From: Cotesia glomerata
Lineage: Eukaryota; Arthropoda; Insecta; Hymenoptera; Braconidae
Reading direction: 5' to 3'
Assembly: GCF_020080835.1 (NCBI RefSeq)
Contig: NC_058167.1
Coordinates: 2,356,659 to 2,420,658 of the forward strand
DNA: 64,000 nucleotides
Numbering within the stretch: the stretch's first letter is position 1; each line of letters opens with the position of its first letter. Both the position numbers and the translations under genes were made by a program. Below are positions 36,077 through 51,000 of this stretch, in pieces. Below the pieces are notes generated by a model. The model was not told the origin of the DNA and did not search any database. It was given only the letters and a program-made list of their open reading frames with translations.

Positions 36077-39000
36077 GGGATTTCGCCGGCACTGGCGTCG
36101 ACAGGGCCGGAGAGCACCACCTAAATTGGCTTACCTGGGTTTCGAAGGTAGTTGGGCGCCAGGAACTTACCGTTCCACGATTCAAAGTCGTGTTGATCGT
36201 CGTCGGGAGGCGGGTCGGCGACGCAGAGATTCAAAAATTCGAATAATCGGCGAAAAGCAAAAGTATTAAATCTACGTGATCTCGGGGAGGGAAGAAGTAA
36301 AAAAAATTGATTACCGAATGTTCAGTTAACAATTTATTCTAGCAGTCGCCAATATAATTCATAAGGTGTCGCCAAATTCGTATAATAACGATTTAATTCT
36401 CGTCGAAGTAACGACAATAATAACAAACAAAAAAAATTATAGCTGTGATCAGTCGATAATTCGCAAATAGTAATATACTATAATATAATATAATATACTA
36501 TAATTAGTATTACGTTGACATAATCAATTAATTGATACTAAAAATAATCGAAATCGAAGTAAAACAAAAAAAAATCAAAAGAATAATTAACTTCGGTCCG
36601 TCATCAACTCACAAAATTCTCAAATTAATTTATAACTAATTATACGGCGGAATAAACAACTTATTTTTCTTCAAATTAAATAAAAGTAATAATACTAGTG
36701 ATAAAACGATAAATTAACCTCAAATTGGTTAACAACTGATTGTGCGGCGAAATAAACAATTTAATCCATTTTAAACTAAATAAAAGTACTAATACTTAAT
36801 GATTAAACAATTAATTAACCTTGAGTTGGGTAATAATCATTAATGCGACTGAATGAACAATTAATTACTCTCAAATTGATCGATCGTAACAATAAAACAA
36901 TTTAAAAAAAAAAATGATAAAAAAAATGAACGCCTGAGTAAATTAATTACTTATAACTAACAATAAGTTCAATTATCGCCGCAAACAACAATAGAAAAAT
37001 TCAAATATTCATCGAAATTAATTTTGACACACTTAATTATTTCAAATTTTCGGCGGCTCGCGGCGGTAACACTCACGGTCGGTAAATCAATTTAGTCGAG
37101 GATAAATGAAGAAGCTCGAGGTAATTTGGGCTCGCGCTCGGAGATGGCATGTCGGTCGGGCTAGTTGTCGTAACAACTCCAAATTTATCGAACGTCCAAT
37201 TCAGTAATCACAAAAATAAACACACACACGAACACACACACAAGTTCACACAACCCAATGGTACCGGGCCTCAGAGTGTCGTCACACACGTCTTGATAAT
37301 CCGAAAGGAATCCAATAATTTCTTTCGTAAAAAAAATATTAATACAAAAAAATTACACCAAAAATCAAACTGGTGAAATTTACTAAAATTGATCGCGATG
37401 TCGCGGTGAAGACACCCTGAAGCTAGAATTATCGATCAAACTCACCTTGTGGCCGCAGTAAACTCCTTGAAGTCGGTGTTGGCTCGTCAAAAGGCGCAAA
37501 CTTAATTGGCGGGAAGGCTGGCGGCCTGGCGTCGATCTCTCGGCAATGGCGTCTCCCACTTGCACGTGCTGGCAAAATACCTTGGCACTCGGTAATAATC
37601 CACCAGCTCAAACGATCTTCAAAAATATTCTCAGCGATACAAAAATTTTAATTACCGGCAATGTTTTATCACTCCACCAATTTTGAATTACGGTGAAAGT
37701 ATCTCGTTAATGGCGTATCAGAATGATAGTCGACCAACAGGTACAGCGTCCAGATCAGAATTGATTGTTAATATCGCTGCCTCCTCGGCAACACATGCTC
37801 TTTACTTTTCTGTTGGTTCCAAAAACTCGCATCCAATCAGCTCACAGCTTCTTCTAGCCGGCCGTTGTATTACGGGATGCGTCCAGTATTCCGTTGCGAT
37901 CGATGATTGGTCGATATGCCACACGGTTCGGCTTACGGCATCCAGATGGTGCCTCGCTCGACTTCAAGTTGCTCAAACGCCGTCGTCATTCGTCGGTTTC
38001 AAATTTTGCTTCGCTCTCGCCGTGGTCTTCCTCCAGATGTCACGCTGGTCGTTGATGGCTCCGTGAAATTTTCGGGTTCGTCTGATCGCTCTAACTTATT
38101 TTCGCTCTCACTCTATCATACTCTTTACAATATTCACACTCATTCATGCATACTTTTCAAATTCGGCGCTTTTCCCTCCAACCTGTCTTACCTCGAGCTT
38201 CGCACTCTGATCAGGAGACCGTTTGGGGCGACACAGTCGCGTCGAATCTCCGCCTTCCTGCAGCTGAGCCAAAATAATTAAATAATAAAAGAAAATAAAT
38301 TTAAACAATTAACCAAAATAATCTTTTGACATGGAAAATTTTTCCCATGTCACAATATATACAGGGTGTCCCAGAAGTCGCGTACCCTATTGTAGGGATC
38401 GAAAGAGAAAAATATTCTGAGACGAAAAATCCTGAGCCATTTTTCAATCAGACGCATAGATAATTAATTATTAATTAATGAAAGTGACCAATCAGGAGCG
38501 CGCGACAGAAGAATAAAAAGTGAGTGAAAAGGCAGTAAGAAACGCGAGAGTGAGATGCCAGAGCTACTGCCGGCTTCTCGAGCAGTAGACCGAGAGTGGG
38601 GACGGACCGACCACGGACGGCGGACGTACGTGATGCTAGGTGGATGTGTGAGATCGTGTACTAGTGTGAGTGTATCGGTAACAATGCACGTATGAATGTG
38701 AGTGAGGATATTTTTATTTTTTTTATTACAGGCACAAGAATTGACGAATTCAAAGGGAAAAACAGATTTTGCTAAATTAAATCGGCTATGACAGAATTTT
38801 GATTTTGAATTGAAATAATTGAAGTAATTTTGAATGAAAAGCTCAGTAGCGGGGCTCAGGCAGAGGCACAGGGCAGAAGTTACTGAATTTTTTTATTTAT
38901 GAGAAAAAATTGGAGTAATTTTTGATTAAAAAATTAGTAGCAAGGCACTTGGCGGCGGTGACTGAATTTTTTTTTAATTTGAAGTAGTTAAACGAATTTT

Positions 39001-42000
39001 TAATTAAAAAATAAGTATGGCGGGTCGATTAGAAGCGCTAGGCGGCAATGGCAGAATTTGTATTATTATTTAAAATGATGACAGTAATTTTTAGACAAAA
39101 AATAAGTAGCGAGGGTCAGTTGGAGGCACTGGGCAACTATGATTAAATTTTGATTTTTATTTAAATGAATTAAAATAATTTTAAAATAAAAAATAAGTAG
39201 CGACGGTCAGTCAGGGGCTCTGGACGGCTATGACTGAGTTTTTAATTTTTATTTGGAATAATTGAGGCAATTTTCAATTAAAAAATCAGTAGCGAGGATC
39301 AGTTAGAGGTACTGGGCGGCCAAGAATGAATTTTTATTTTTATTTAGAATAATCGAAGTAATTTTTAATTAAAAAATCAGTAGTGATAGTAAGTTAGAGG
39401 AACTAGGCGGCCATGAATGAATTTTTATTTTTAATATTCAAATGAATTAAAATAATTTTAAAATAAACAATAAAGAGTGACGGTCAGTCAGGGGCTATAG
39501 GCGGCTATGACTGAGTTTTTAATTTTTATTAGGAATAATTAAAGCAATTTTGAATTAAAAAATTACTAGCGAGGATCAGTTAGAGGTACTGGGCGGCCAT
39601 AAATGAATTTTAATTTTTATTTAGAATAATTAAAGTAATTTTTAATAAAAAAAATCAGTAGCGAGGGTTAGTTAAAAAAACTGGGCAGCTACGAATAAAT
39701 TTTTATTTTCATTTAAAACGATTAAAGTAATTTTCAATTAAAAATCAGTAGTAATAGTAAGCTCAAGGCACTAAGCAGCCACGAATGAATTTTTGCTTTT
39801 ATTTAAATGAATTAAAATAATGTTTAAATAAAAAATAAGGATTGACGGTCAGTCAGGGGCTCCAGGCGGCTATGACTGAGTTTTTGATTTTTATTTGGAA
39901 TAATTGAGGCAATTTTGAATTAAAAAATCGCTAGCGAGGATCAGTTAGAGGGACTGGGCGGCCATAAATGAATTTTTATTTTTATTTAGAATAATTGAAG
40001 TAATTTGTAATCAAAAAATCAGTAGCGAGTGTCAAGTAAAGGCTCTGGGTGGCTATAAATCGATTTTTATTTCATTTTCAAATAATTAAAGTAATTTTCT
40101 AATTGAAGAAAAACTACCGGGAGTCAGCTAGAGGCTCTGATTGGCTTTGACTGAATTTTGTTTTTATTTTGAATTATTAGAGTACTTTTTTATTGAAAAA
40201 CAAGTAGCGAAGGTGAGTAAGAGAAACTGGGCAGCCATGACTGAATTTTTATTTTTGTTTAGAACGATTTAAGTAATTTTTTATTGAAAAATTAGTAGCG
40301 AGGATGGATAAGATACTCTGAGCAGCTATGAATTTTTAAATGAAAAATCAACAGCAAGAGTCAGTCAGAGACCTTGGGTAGCTATAAATAAATTTTTATT
40401 ATTATTTTAAATGATTAAAGTAATTTTCAATTAAAAAACAAGTAGCGAGGGGCAGTAAGAAGCACAGGGCGGCTAGAAATAAATTTTTATTTTTCTCGGA
40501 ATAATAAGAATATTTTCTAACTGAAGAATAAGTGGCGAGGGTCAGTTAGAGGCACTGGGCGGTCATGATTGAATTTTTAATTTTACTTTGAATGATTGAA
40601 GTAATTTTTAATAGAAAAATAAGTATTGAGGCTCAGTAGAAAGCACTGGGCAACTATGACAAAATTTTTATTTTTATTCAGAATAATTAATGTCATTTTC
40701 AATTAAAAAATTAGTAGCGTGTCTTAAGTCGAGGCTCTGGGAGGCTTCGTATGGATTTTTATTTTTTCTTTGAATGATTAGAGTAATTTTCATTAAAAAA
40801 ATAAGTAGTGAGAGTCAGTGAAAGGCACGGGGTGGCTGTAACAAACTTTTCATCTTTATTTAGAATAATTAATGTAATTTTTAATTAATAAATTAGTAGC
40901 GAGTGTCGAGTAGAGGCACTGTGTGGCTATCAATGAATTTTTATTTTCATTGTCAATAAATAAAGTCATTTTTGAATGTAAAACAAGTAGCAAGGGTTAG
41001 TAAGAGGCAATGAGCAGCTATGGATGAATTTTTACTCTAATTTACAATAATTAATGAACTTTTTGATTGAAAAGTAAGTAGCGAGGGTAAGTAAGAGGCA
41101 CTGGGTGGCTATGATAAAATTTTTATTTCTAATAAAAAAAATTAAAGAACATTTTAATTGAAAAATAAGTAGCGCGGATTAGTCAGGGACACTACGCGGC
41201 TAGGATTGAATTTTCATTTTTTTTGGAATAGTTAAAATAATTTTTAAAAGAAATACAAGTAGCGAGGGTCAGCATGAGGCACTGGGCAGCTATGACTGAA
41301 TTTTTATTTTTATTTAGAATAATTAATGTAATTTTCAATTAGAAAATTAGTAGCAAGTGTCGTGGAGGAACTGCGCGGCTATAAATGAATTTTTATTTTC
41401 ATGTTCAATAAATCAAGTCATTTTTAAATGAAAAATAAGTAGCAAGGGTCAGTAAGAGTCACTGGGCAGCTGTGACTAAATTTTTATTTTTATTTAGAAT
41501 AATTTAAGTATGTTTAATAATAAAATGAGTAGCGAGTGTCAAGTAGAGACACTGGGTGGCTATGGATGAATTTTTCATTTTTAATAAGAATAATTTAATA
41601 ACATTTTAGTTGAAAAATAAGTAGCGAGAATGAGTAAGAGACACTGGGTGGCTTGGAATGAATTTTTATTTTTATTTTGAATAATTAGAGTAATTTTTCA
41701 TTAAAAAATACGTAGCGACGGTCAATTAGAGGCACTGGGCAACTATCAATGAATTTTTATTTTTATTCCGAATACTTAAAGTAATTTTTACTTGAAATAC
41801 AATTAGCGAGGATCAGTAAGAGGCACTGGGCGACTATGACTGAATTTTTATTTTTTTGGAATAATTAAAGAACTTTTTAATTGAAAAATAAGTAGCGAGA
41901 GTGACTAAGGGACACTGGGCGGCTAGGAATGAATTTTAATTTTTATTTGGAATAATTAAAATAATTCATAAATGAATAGCAAGTATTGACAGTTAGTAAG

Positions 42001-45000
42001 AGGCACTGGGCCGCTATGCCTAAATTTTTATTTTTATTTAGAATGTTTAAGAACTTATTAATTGAAAAATAAGTAACTGACCCTCAATACAAAGTCTTTG
42101 AATAAAAATTACTTTAATAATTGCAAATAAAAATAAAAATTCAGTCATAGCTGCCCGGTGCCTGTACTTGACACTCACCACTAATTTTCCGATGAAAAAT
42201 TACTTTATTTATTCCAAATAAAAATAAAAATTCATTCATAGCCGCCCCGTGCCTCTAACTAACTCTCACTACTTATTCTTCAATTAAAAATTACTGTTAT
42301 TATTCCACATAAAAATAAAAATACATTTCTAGCCGCCAAGTATCCCTTACTCATCCTCACTACTAGTTTTTCAAGTAAAAATTACTCGAATCATTTTAAA
42401 TAAAAAAAAAAAATTCTGTAATAGCTGCCCAGTGCCTCAAATTGACCGTTGCTACTTATTTTTCATTTAAAAATTACTTTAATTCATTTTAATAAAAATA
42501 AAAATTCATTCATAGCCGCCCAGTGCCTCTAACTAACCATCGCTACTGATTTTTTAATTAGAAACTACTTTAATTGTTCTAAATAGAAATAAAAGTTCGT
42601 TTATAGCTACCAAGTGTTTTTAACTGACCCCTGCTACTGATTTTTAATCTAAAATTGCCTCAACGATTCTGAAAAATAATAAAAACTCAGTCATAGCAGC
42701 CCAAAGCCTCTAACTGACCCTCGCTACTTATTTTTCGATTTAAAATGGCTTTAATTACTTTGAATAAAAATGAAAATTCATTCATGGCCGCCCAGTACCA
42801 GTGACTGAGCCTCGCTACTAATTTTTTAATTCAAATTTGCCTCAATTATTCCAAATAAAAATTAAAAACTCAGTCATAGCCGCCTAGAGCCCCTGACTGA
42901 CCGTCACTCCTTATTTTCTATTTAAATATTATTTTAATTCATTTAAATAAAAATAAAAATTCATTCATGGTCGCTTAGTGCCTCTAGCTAACTATCACTA
43001 CTGATTTTTTAATTAAAAATTACTTTAATCATTCAAAATAAAATAAAAAATTCATTCATAGCCGCCCAGTGCCTCTCTTTGATACTCAGTACTAAATTTT
43101 TAATTGAAAATTACATTAATTGTTCTAAACAAAAATAAAAATTCATTCATAGACGCCCAGTGCCTCCAACTGACCAACGCTACTTATTTTTCAATTAGAA
43201 ATTACTCTTATTATTCTAAATAAAAATAAAAATACATTCATAAATGCCAAAAGCCTCTTACTCACCCTTGCTACTTGTTTTTCATTTAAAAATTTCTTTA
43301 TTTATTTTAATTAAAAATAAAAATTTTGTTATAGCTGCCCAGTGCCTCTAGAGACTCACCACTAATTTATCAATTAAAAATTACTTTAATCATTCTAAAT
43401 AAAAATGGAAATCTATTCGTAGCCGTTCAGTGCCCCTACTTGACGATTACCACAAATTTATCAATTGAAAATTACTTTATTTATTCAAAATAAAAACAAA
43501 ACTTCATTCATAGCTGCCCAGTGCCTCTGAATGACCCTTGCCATTTATTTTTCAATTAGAAATTACTAAAATCACTCTAGATAGAAATAAAAATTCATTG
43601 ATAGCCGCCCATTGCCTTTAACTGACCATCGCCACTTATTTTTTAATTAAAAATTATTTTAATTATTCGAAAAAAAATGAAAATTCATTCCTAGCCCAGT
43701 GCTTCTTACTTACCCTCGCTACTTATTTTTCAATTAATAAGTTCTTTAATCATTCTAAATAAGAATAAAAATTCAGTCATAGCTGCCCAGTGCCTGTACT
43801 TGACACTTAACACTAATTTTTCTATTGAAAATTACTTTATTTATTCAAAATAAAAATAAAAATTCATTCATAGCCGCCCAGTGCCTCTAACTGACCCTCG
43901 CTACTTATTCATCAATCAAAAATTATCCTTATTATTCCAAATAAAAATAAAAATGGATTCCTAGCCCCCCAGTGCTTCTCACTGACCCTCGCTTCTTGTT
44001 TTTCAATTAAAAATCACTTTAATTTTTCAAAATAATAGTAAAAATTAATTCATAGTTTCCCAGGGCCTCTGACTCACCCTCGCTACTTATTTTTCAATTA
44101 TAAATTACTCTTATTATCCCGAATGAAAATAAAAATTCATCCATAGCCGCTCAGTGTCTCTATTTGACACTCGCTACTCATTTTATAATTGAATAGATTT
44201 AAATTATTCTAAATAAAAATGAGGATTCACTTATAGCTGCCCAGTGCCTCTTTCTTACCCTCGCTACTTACTTTTTAATCAAAAAGTTTACTAATTATTG
44301 TAAATAAAAATAAAAATTCATTCATAGCTGCTCATTGCCTCTTACTGACCCTTGCTACTTGCTTTTCATTCAAAAATGACTTTATTTATTGACAATGAAA
44401 ATAAAAATTCATTTAAAGCCGCTCAGTGCCACTACTCGACACTCGCTACTAATTTATTAATTGAAAATTACATTAATCATTCTAAAAAAGATAAAAATTT
44501 TGTCATAGCCACCCAGTGTCTTTTACTGACTCTCGCTACTTATTTTTCAATTAAAAATTACTTTAAGTATTCGGAATAAAAATGGAAATTCATTTGAAGC
44601 CGCCCAGTGCCTCTACTTGATACTTACCACTAATTTTTCAATTGAAAATTACTTTAATTATTCAAAATAAAAATAAAAATCGATACATAGCCTCCCAGAG
44701 CCTCGACTTAACACACGCTACTAATTTTTTAATTGAAAATTATATTAATTATTCTAAATAAAAACAAAAATTCTGTCATAGTCGCCCACTACTTATTTTT
44801 CAATTGAAAATTACTTTAATTGTTCAAAGTAAAATCAAAAATTGATTCATGACCGCCCAGTGCCGCTAACTGACCCTCGCCACTTATTCTTCAGTTAAAA
44901 AATATTCTTATTATTCCGAGAAATATAAAAATTTATTTCTAGCCGCTCTGTGCTTCTTACTGCCCCTCGCTACTTGTTTTTTAATTAAAAATTACTTTAA

Positions 45001-48000
45001 TCATTCAAAATAATAATAAAAATTTATTCATAGCCGCCCAGGCCCTCTGACTGACCCTTGATATTTATTTTTCATTTAAAAATTACTTTAAATGTTCGAA
45101 ATGAAAAAAAAATCATTCATATTTGCTCAGAGAATCTTACCCATCCTCGCTACTAATTTTTCAATAAAAAATTACTTAAGAAGGGTTTACATTTCTTCTC
45201 TCTCTCGCCCTCTATTGGACAAACGAAAGTATCTCTGTTATACTTGTACAACTTATGGAATCTTAAAACGCATTTTATGCATAAATAAATGAACATTTTC
45301 TAAAAAAGCGCTTCGCTCTTTGATAAATAATTTAATTATCTATCGAAGAGCGAAGCGTTTTTTTCAAAATTTTATCTTATTCATGAGCAAAACTCGTTCG
45401 AAAATCAACTATCAACCGCTTTTAAATCATTCTAAATAAAAACATAAATTGAGTCATGGCTGCTCAGTTTCTCTTACTCACCTTCGCTACTTGTTTTTCA
45501 ATCAAAAAGTACTCTAATAATTCAAAATAATAATAAAATTCAGTCAACGCCACTCAGGGCCTCTAGCTGACCTTCGCTACTTATTTTTCAATTAGAAGAT
45601 TACTTTAATTATTCGAAATACAAATAAAAATCGATTTATAGCTGCCCAGAGCCTCTACTTAAAACTCGCTACTAATTTTTTAATTGAAAATTACTCTAAT
45701 TATTCTAAATAAAAATAAAAATGTATTCATGGCCGCTCAGTGCCCCTGACTGAACTACTTATTTTTTATTTACAAATTTCTTTAATAATTCTAAATAGAA
45801 ATAAAAATTCAGTCCTAGCCACCCAGTGCTTTTAACTGACCCTCACCACTTATTTTTCAATAAAAAATTATACTTAATTCATCCCAAATAAAAGTCAAAA
45901 TTCAGTCATGAAAAACTAGTGCCTCAAACTAACCCTCACTACTGATTTTTTTATCGAAAATTACTTTAATCATTTCAGATTAAGAATAAAAATTTACTCA
46001 TAGCCACCCAGTGCCCTTTCCTGACCCTGGCTCCTTATTTTTCAATTTGAAATTACTTTATTTATTTTAAATAAAAATACCATTATTGCTGCCCAGAGTA
46101 TCTGATTGACCCTTGCTACTTATTTTCCATCTAAGAAATAGTTTAATTATTCTAAATAAAATAAAAATTTATTTATGTCAAGTTAGTGCCTCTAACTGAC
46201 CCTCGCTCATTATTTCCCAATTTTAAATTACTTTAATTATTCTAAATAGATATAAAAATAATAAAATGCCCAGTGCTACTAACTGAACCTCACCTCAGCA
46301 CTAATTTTTCATTTAATTTCTAATTTAATGATTCTAAATGAAAAAAAAAATTCATTTATGGCTATCCAGTGCCGCTAACTGCCACTTGCCACTGATTTTT
46401 TAATTTTAAATTGCTTCAATTATTCCAAATAATAATTAAAGCTCAGTCATAGCCAATAAGTGCCTCTGACTGACGAATGTTACTGATTTTTTGATGAAGA
46501 ATTACTTTAATTATTCTGAATAAAAACAAAAAATTATTCATGGCTACCAAGAGCTTTTACCTAAACTTTGGTACTTATTTTTGAATTAGAATTTACTTTG
46601 ATTATTCTAAATAAAAGTAAAAATTCAATCATAGCTGCCAAGTGCCTCTGACTGACCGTTGCTACTTATTTTTTATTTTAAAATTATTTTGATTCATTTA
46701 AAGAAAAATAAAAATTCACTCATGGCCGCTTATTGCCTCTAACTTACTATCACTACTGATTTTTTAATTAAAAATTACTTAAATCGTTCTAAATAAAAAT
46801 AAAAACTTATTCATAGCTATTCAGTGCCTGTAACTAACCCTGATCACTAATTTTTTTATTAAAATTAATTTAATTGTTCAAAATGAAAATAAAAATTTAT
46901 TCATGGCCGCCCACTTTTTCTAACTTACCCGCGCTGCCGATTTTTAACTTCCCGCTAAGAAAATTGAAAATTTCCAAAAATCGGGAAGTTATTGGTTTTA
47001 GTCCGTTTTTCGAAAATCGAGTTTTCATCAGATCTCGACGTTTTGAGGTCCTAGGAAGCTTTCCTGACTATTCCCGCGAAGGTGTCACTATGTCTGTATG
47101 TATGTGAGTGTGTTTTTTTTTTTTTTTTTTTTTTAAGCTATTGCATAGCTTCTATCGCGGGCCTTGAGCGTGGGGACCGAATCCAGAAATTCCGTAACGA
47201 AAAAAACCTAACACCCCCCACTCCGACCGGCACAGCGGTGATACTTTTTAGTTTTTCCATCTATCGATAAATACCAAAACTTTTAATGACTTTTTGAAAT
47301 ATCACGCTTGTCTCTTTAGTTCAGCAACCCGCCTTTAGGTGGCATTGGTTGTATTGGAAAACTACAGTAATCAGCTGTTTGTGAGAAAGTATATAGGTGT
47401 ATAGGTATTTATCATCTATGTACAACAGTGAATATCTGTACTCGTATAATTTGTGTACAAAGTGTTTTAAATATGAATAAACAAAGTGCATTTATTAATG
47501 AAGAAAGTCACGAAAAAATAGTGAAAGAAAATGAGTTAGTACTCTATATACATTCATTTTATTATTATTATCACAAATGCAGTATTATTTTTTGTTTTGT
47601 TAATTTGTATATAATACTGCTATAAAGATAACCAAAATTTTTGATAATAAAATAAGCGATATTCAAAGTAGCCCTCTTTTATATATATATACACACACAC
47701 ACACACATATAGTTTAAATTCTCAATATGTATGTATATATTTATATGTGTAAATTCATTCTTCATTATGTATATAACAGAAACCATTAAACCAAGCACGT
47801 GTACTATTTAGTACCTTTGTTTTTTTTTTTGAACAATATTAACTTCTCATTTATTTAATAGAAGAAAAAAATTTGTTTTCTTATCGGTCACCACGCTCAA
47901 AAAGTGTAACTTGAATTAATATCAAAGAAAAAAAAAACAAAGGAAAAAAATACTGCATAAATAAAATAAATAAATAATTACAATTACATAAGTTGATAAA

Positions 48001-51000
48001 AAACGCTATGCAATAGCTTTACCGCGGCAGTCCCCGAGTGCCACACGTTTTTTTTTTTTTTTTTTAAGGGGGGGGAATCCTTTTTACGGATTCTAGGCAT
48101 AGTTGTTTGGCCTGGATATGTGGCGACTCGACGCAGTGTCATACTAAAACTCGACGCTAGCGCCCCTACCCACTAAACCCTAAACCCCTTTTCCTCTTTC
48201 CCCTAATCCCTCATGGAAACCGCCGTTAGGCATTACTTCGTGAGGGGAGGATCTAGCTACTGCTCTTTCTTCTGGTAGCTAAGGTGTTATTTTACCTTTC
48301 TTCTAGTTGTTGTCATTTGCTCTTCTTCTTTCGATGGAACGCAAGTCTATAAGGACTTCTGTTGCAAATGTGCTGATGGTGTTCCAAGAGGCTCTTGATG
48401 ACAACATTGCTTCTACTATTGTCTCTGGTTGGATTATCTTCTTTAGGATCATCTCCAGCTCATCTCGCTGTGGGTAAAATCGTGGGCACTCAAAGAAAAC
48501 GTGCTCCGCGTTTTCATTGATTCCTGGGCAGGAAGGGCACTCCGGTGAATCATCGTGCTTGAAGCGGTGAAGATACGTCCGAAAACATCCATGTCCTGAC
48601 AACAACTGCGTCAGATAGTAATTGACCTCGCCATGACTTCGGTTTAGCCAAACGTCGATCTTCGGTATGAGACGGTGTGTCCATCTCCCTGTTGTCGCAG
48701 CGTCCCACTGCGATTGCCATCGTGCGATGCTGTTCTGCCGTTATTCAGCTCTGTTTCTCGGCACTTTGTGTGGTTATCCTCTTCCGTTGGTAAAGGTTCC
48801 GTCTTTCCTCAGCTAGAACTCTGAGCGGCAAAGTTCCGGAAATGACACACACTGTTTCCTCTGATATTGTTCGAAAGGCGCTTGCAACTCGTAGGGCACT
48901 TATACGATATATTGGTCCAGCTTTTCTCCATGAATCTTGCACCTCTAGTGCGTCAGCCCAAATGGATCTTCCGTAGGTGAGCACCGATGTGACTACTGAT
49001 GACAATAGTAGCCTCCTGCTCTGCTTTGGGCCTCCGACGTTCGGCATCAATCGTGCGAGACTATCTCTCACTACTGACGCTTTCGTACAGACGTGTTCCA
49101 CTTGCTGCTTGAAGTTGAGTCGGGCATCAAGCATCACTCTCAGATATCGTATATGAGGTTGTGATGTGATTTCTCGGTTACCGACTTTTAGCTTAATTGT
49201 TTCAACTTCTTTTCGACTGGTAATAAGCACTGCTTCGGTCTTCTGCTTGGCCAGTTGTAGGTTCACTGTATCCATCCACTGGTTGATCTTCTCAAAAGTG
49301 ATGTCAAACAGATGTTGAATCTCGTCGAGGTGTTTGGCGACGATCACTGCGGCAACATCATTCGCATACGCTACCAGTTTGACACATCTTGGAAGCTTCA
49401 GTCTCAGGAGCCCGTCATACATGATATTCCACAGAAGTGGACCAAGAACAGAGCCCTGTGGCACACCACCAGTTATATCATACTCTTTCGGAGCATTCTT
49501 TGTATCGTATTTCAGCACTCTATTGAAAGCATTTTTGATGTCCAAGGCAGCCTCCAGGCAGTACTTCTTCGTTCCACCCTTCCATCTAGTTCCTGCGATT
49601 GCCTCTTTGGCCCTATTAACAACCAGGTTGATCGCGTCCAGGGTTTATCGTCCTTTCCGGAATCCATACTGGTAGTCTGCCAAGAGTGGGTCGACTACTG
49701 CATCTATTTGCTGATGGATGATACGCTCAAATATCTTACCCGCCGTATCTAGCATGCAGAGCGGTCGGTAAGATGACGGTTCTTCTGGCTGTTTCTTTCC
49801 TTTAGGTAAAAGTACTAACCGTTGCTGTTTCCACTTACGAGGAAAAGTCCCCTCCTTGAGGCATGCGTTGTAAGCGTCTAGAAATAATGTTGGTGCTGCC
49901 TTTATGATGGTTTTCAAGGCTTTATTAGGGATTCCGTCCAATCCCGGCGCTTTATTATTTCCTACCCGATTACAGGCCTTCAACAATTCTTCTTCAGTGA
50001 CAGGTGGAATGTCGTCTAGTTCATCTTGCGTTGACTGATAATTGAGACTGTGTTGCTGTGGAAACAGCGCAGTGACGATTTTCTGAAGGAGTTGGGGACA
50101 CGTAGGTGACGGCATTTGTTGTTTCTTCAGGTGCGTCATGACCACCTTATACGGTCGACCCCACACGTCTTTGTCGACTTCGTATATGAGCTCTTTCCAG
50201 CATCTTCCTTTGCTCTCTTTTATGGCCTTATTAAGTTCACGACGAGCTTTTTTGTACTCTGCGATCAGAACTGCAGAGTTAGGTCGGTGATAGCCACGCT
50301 GAGATATTCTTCTCTTTCGATGACACTCTTTACGGAGGTTGCTGATATGATCATTCCACCAGTGTACCGTAGGTCTTGAATTCATAACACGTTTGCGAGG
50401 CATACTGGCATCACAAGCTTGTGTTACTCGCATCATCAGGGCCTTAGTATGTTCTTCTGCACATCCAGTCTCTATCGGATCACTATCGAGGGCTGTTAGC
50501 AATACTTCTGGGTCAAGAGATTTCACCTTCCAACCGAAGGTGTTAAATTGCTTGATAGGCTCCCTGAGGTTCTGGTCGTTTGACGTTTCCCAGAGTATCG
50601 CATGATGGTCACTGGCAGTGTAGATGTCCAGTACCTTCCAGTTAGTGTTACCTTTAGCAAGGCTGGTACTGACAAAAGTGACGTCTACAATCGAGCTTGC
50701 ATCACCTTTGGTGTAGGTCGGCGTGTCACCACTGTTGAGCAAGACTACATCTAGTATAGAAAGAGCTTCTAGCAGCTCTCTTCCTCGTGCATTAGTCTGC
50801 TTACTGCCTTAGTCCACTGCCCAGGCGTTAAAGTCCCCGACTATCGCCACTGGATAATGTTGCTTCGCGTCCTCGGTCAGTCGATCCAGAAAGTCAGTAA
50901 ACTCAGCAATTGAGAGGCTAGGTGGTGCGTAGCAGCTGTAAAAACGGATGCCATCTACTGATGCAGCTACAAAGTCAGCGCTGCCGTTGGTAGCTACACT

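Noticed and set aside
35352..38281. Host exons in GC-richer blocks upstream of gag
   Set aside because: Frames are short, on both strands, and without motifs or consistent splice sites.
38820..46946. Regular about 90-bp repeats resembling a CRISPR array
   Set aside because: There is no repeat-spacer pattern: whole units are similar and diverge together, with two orientations, in eukaryotic transposon DNA.
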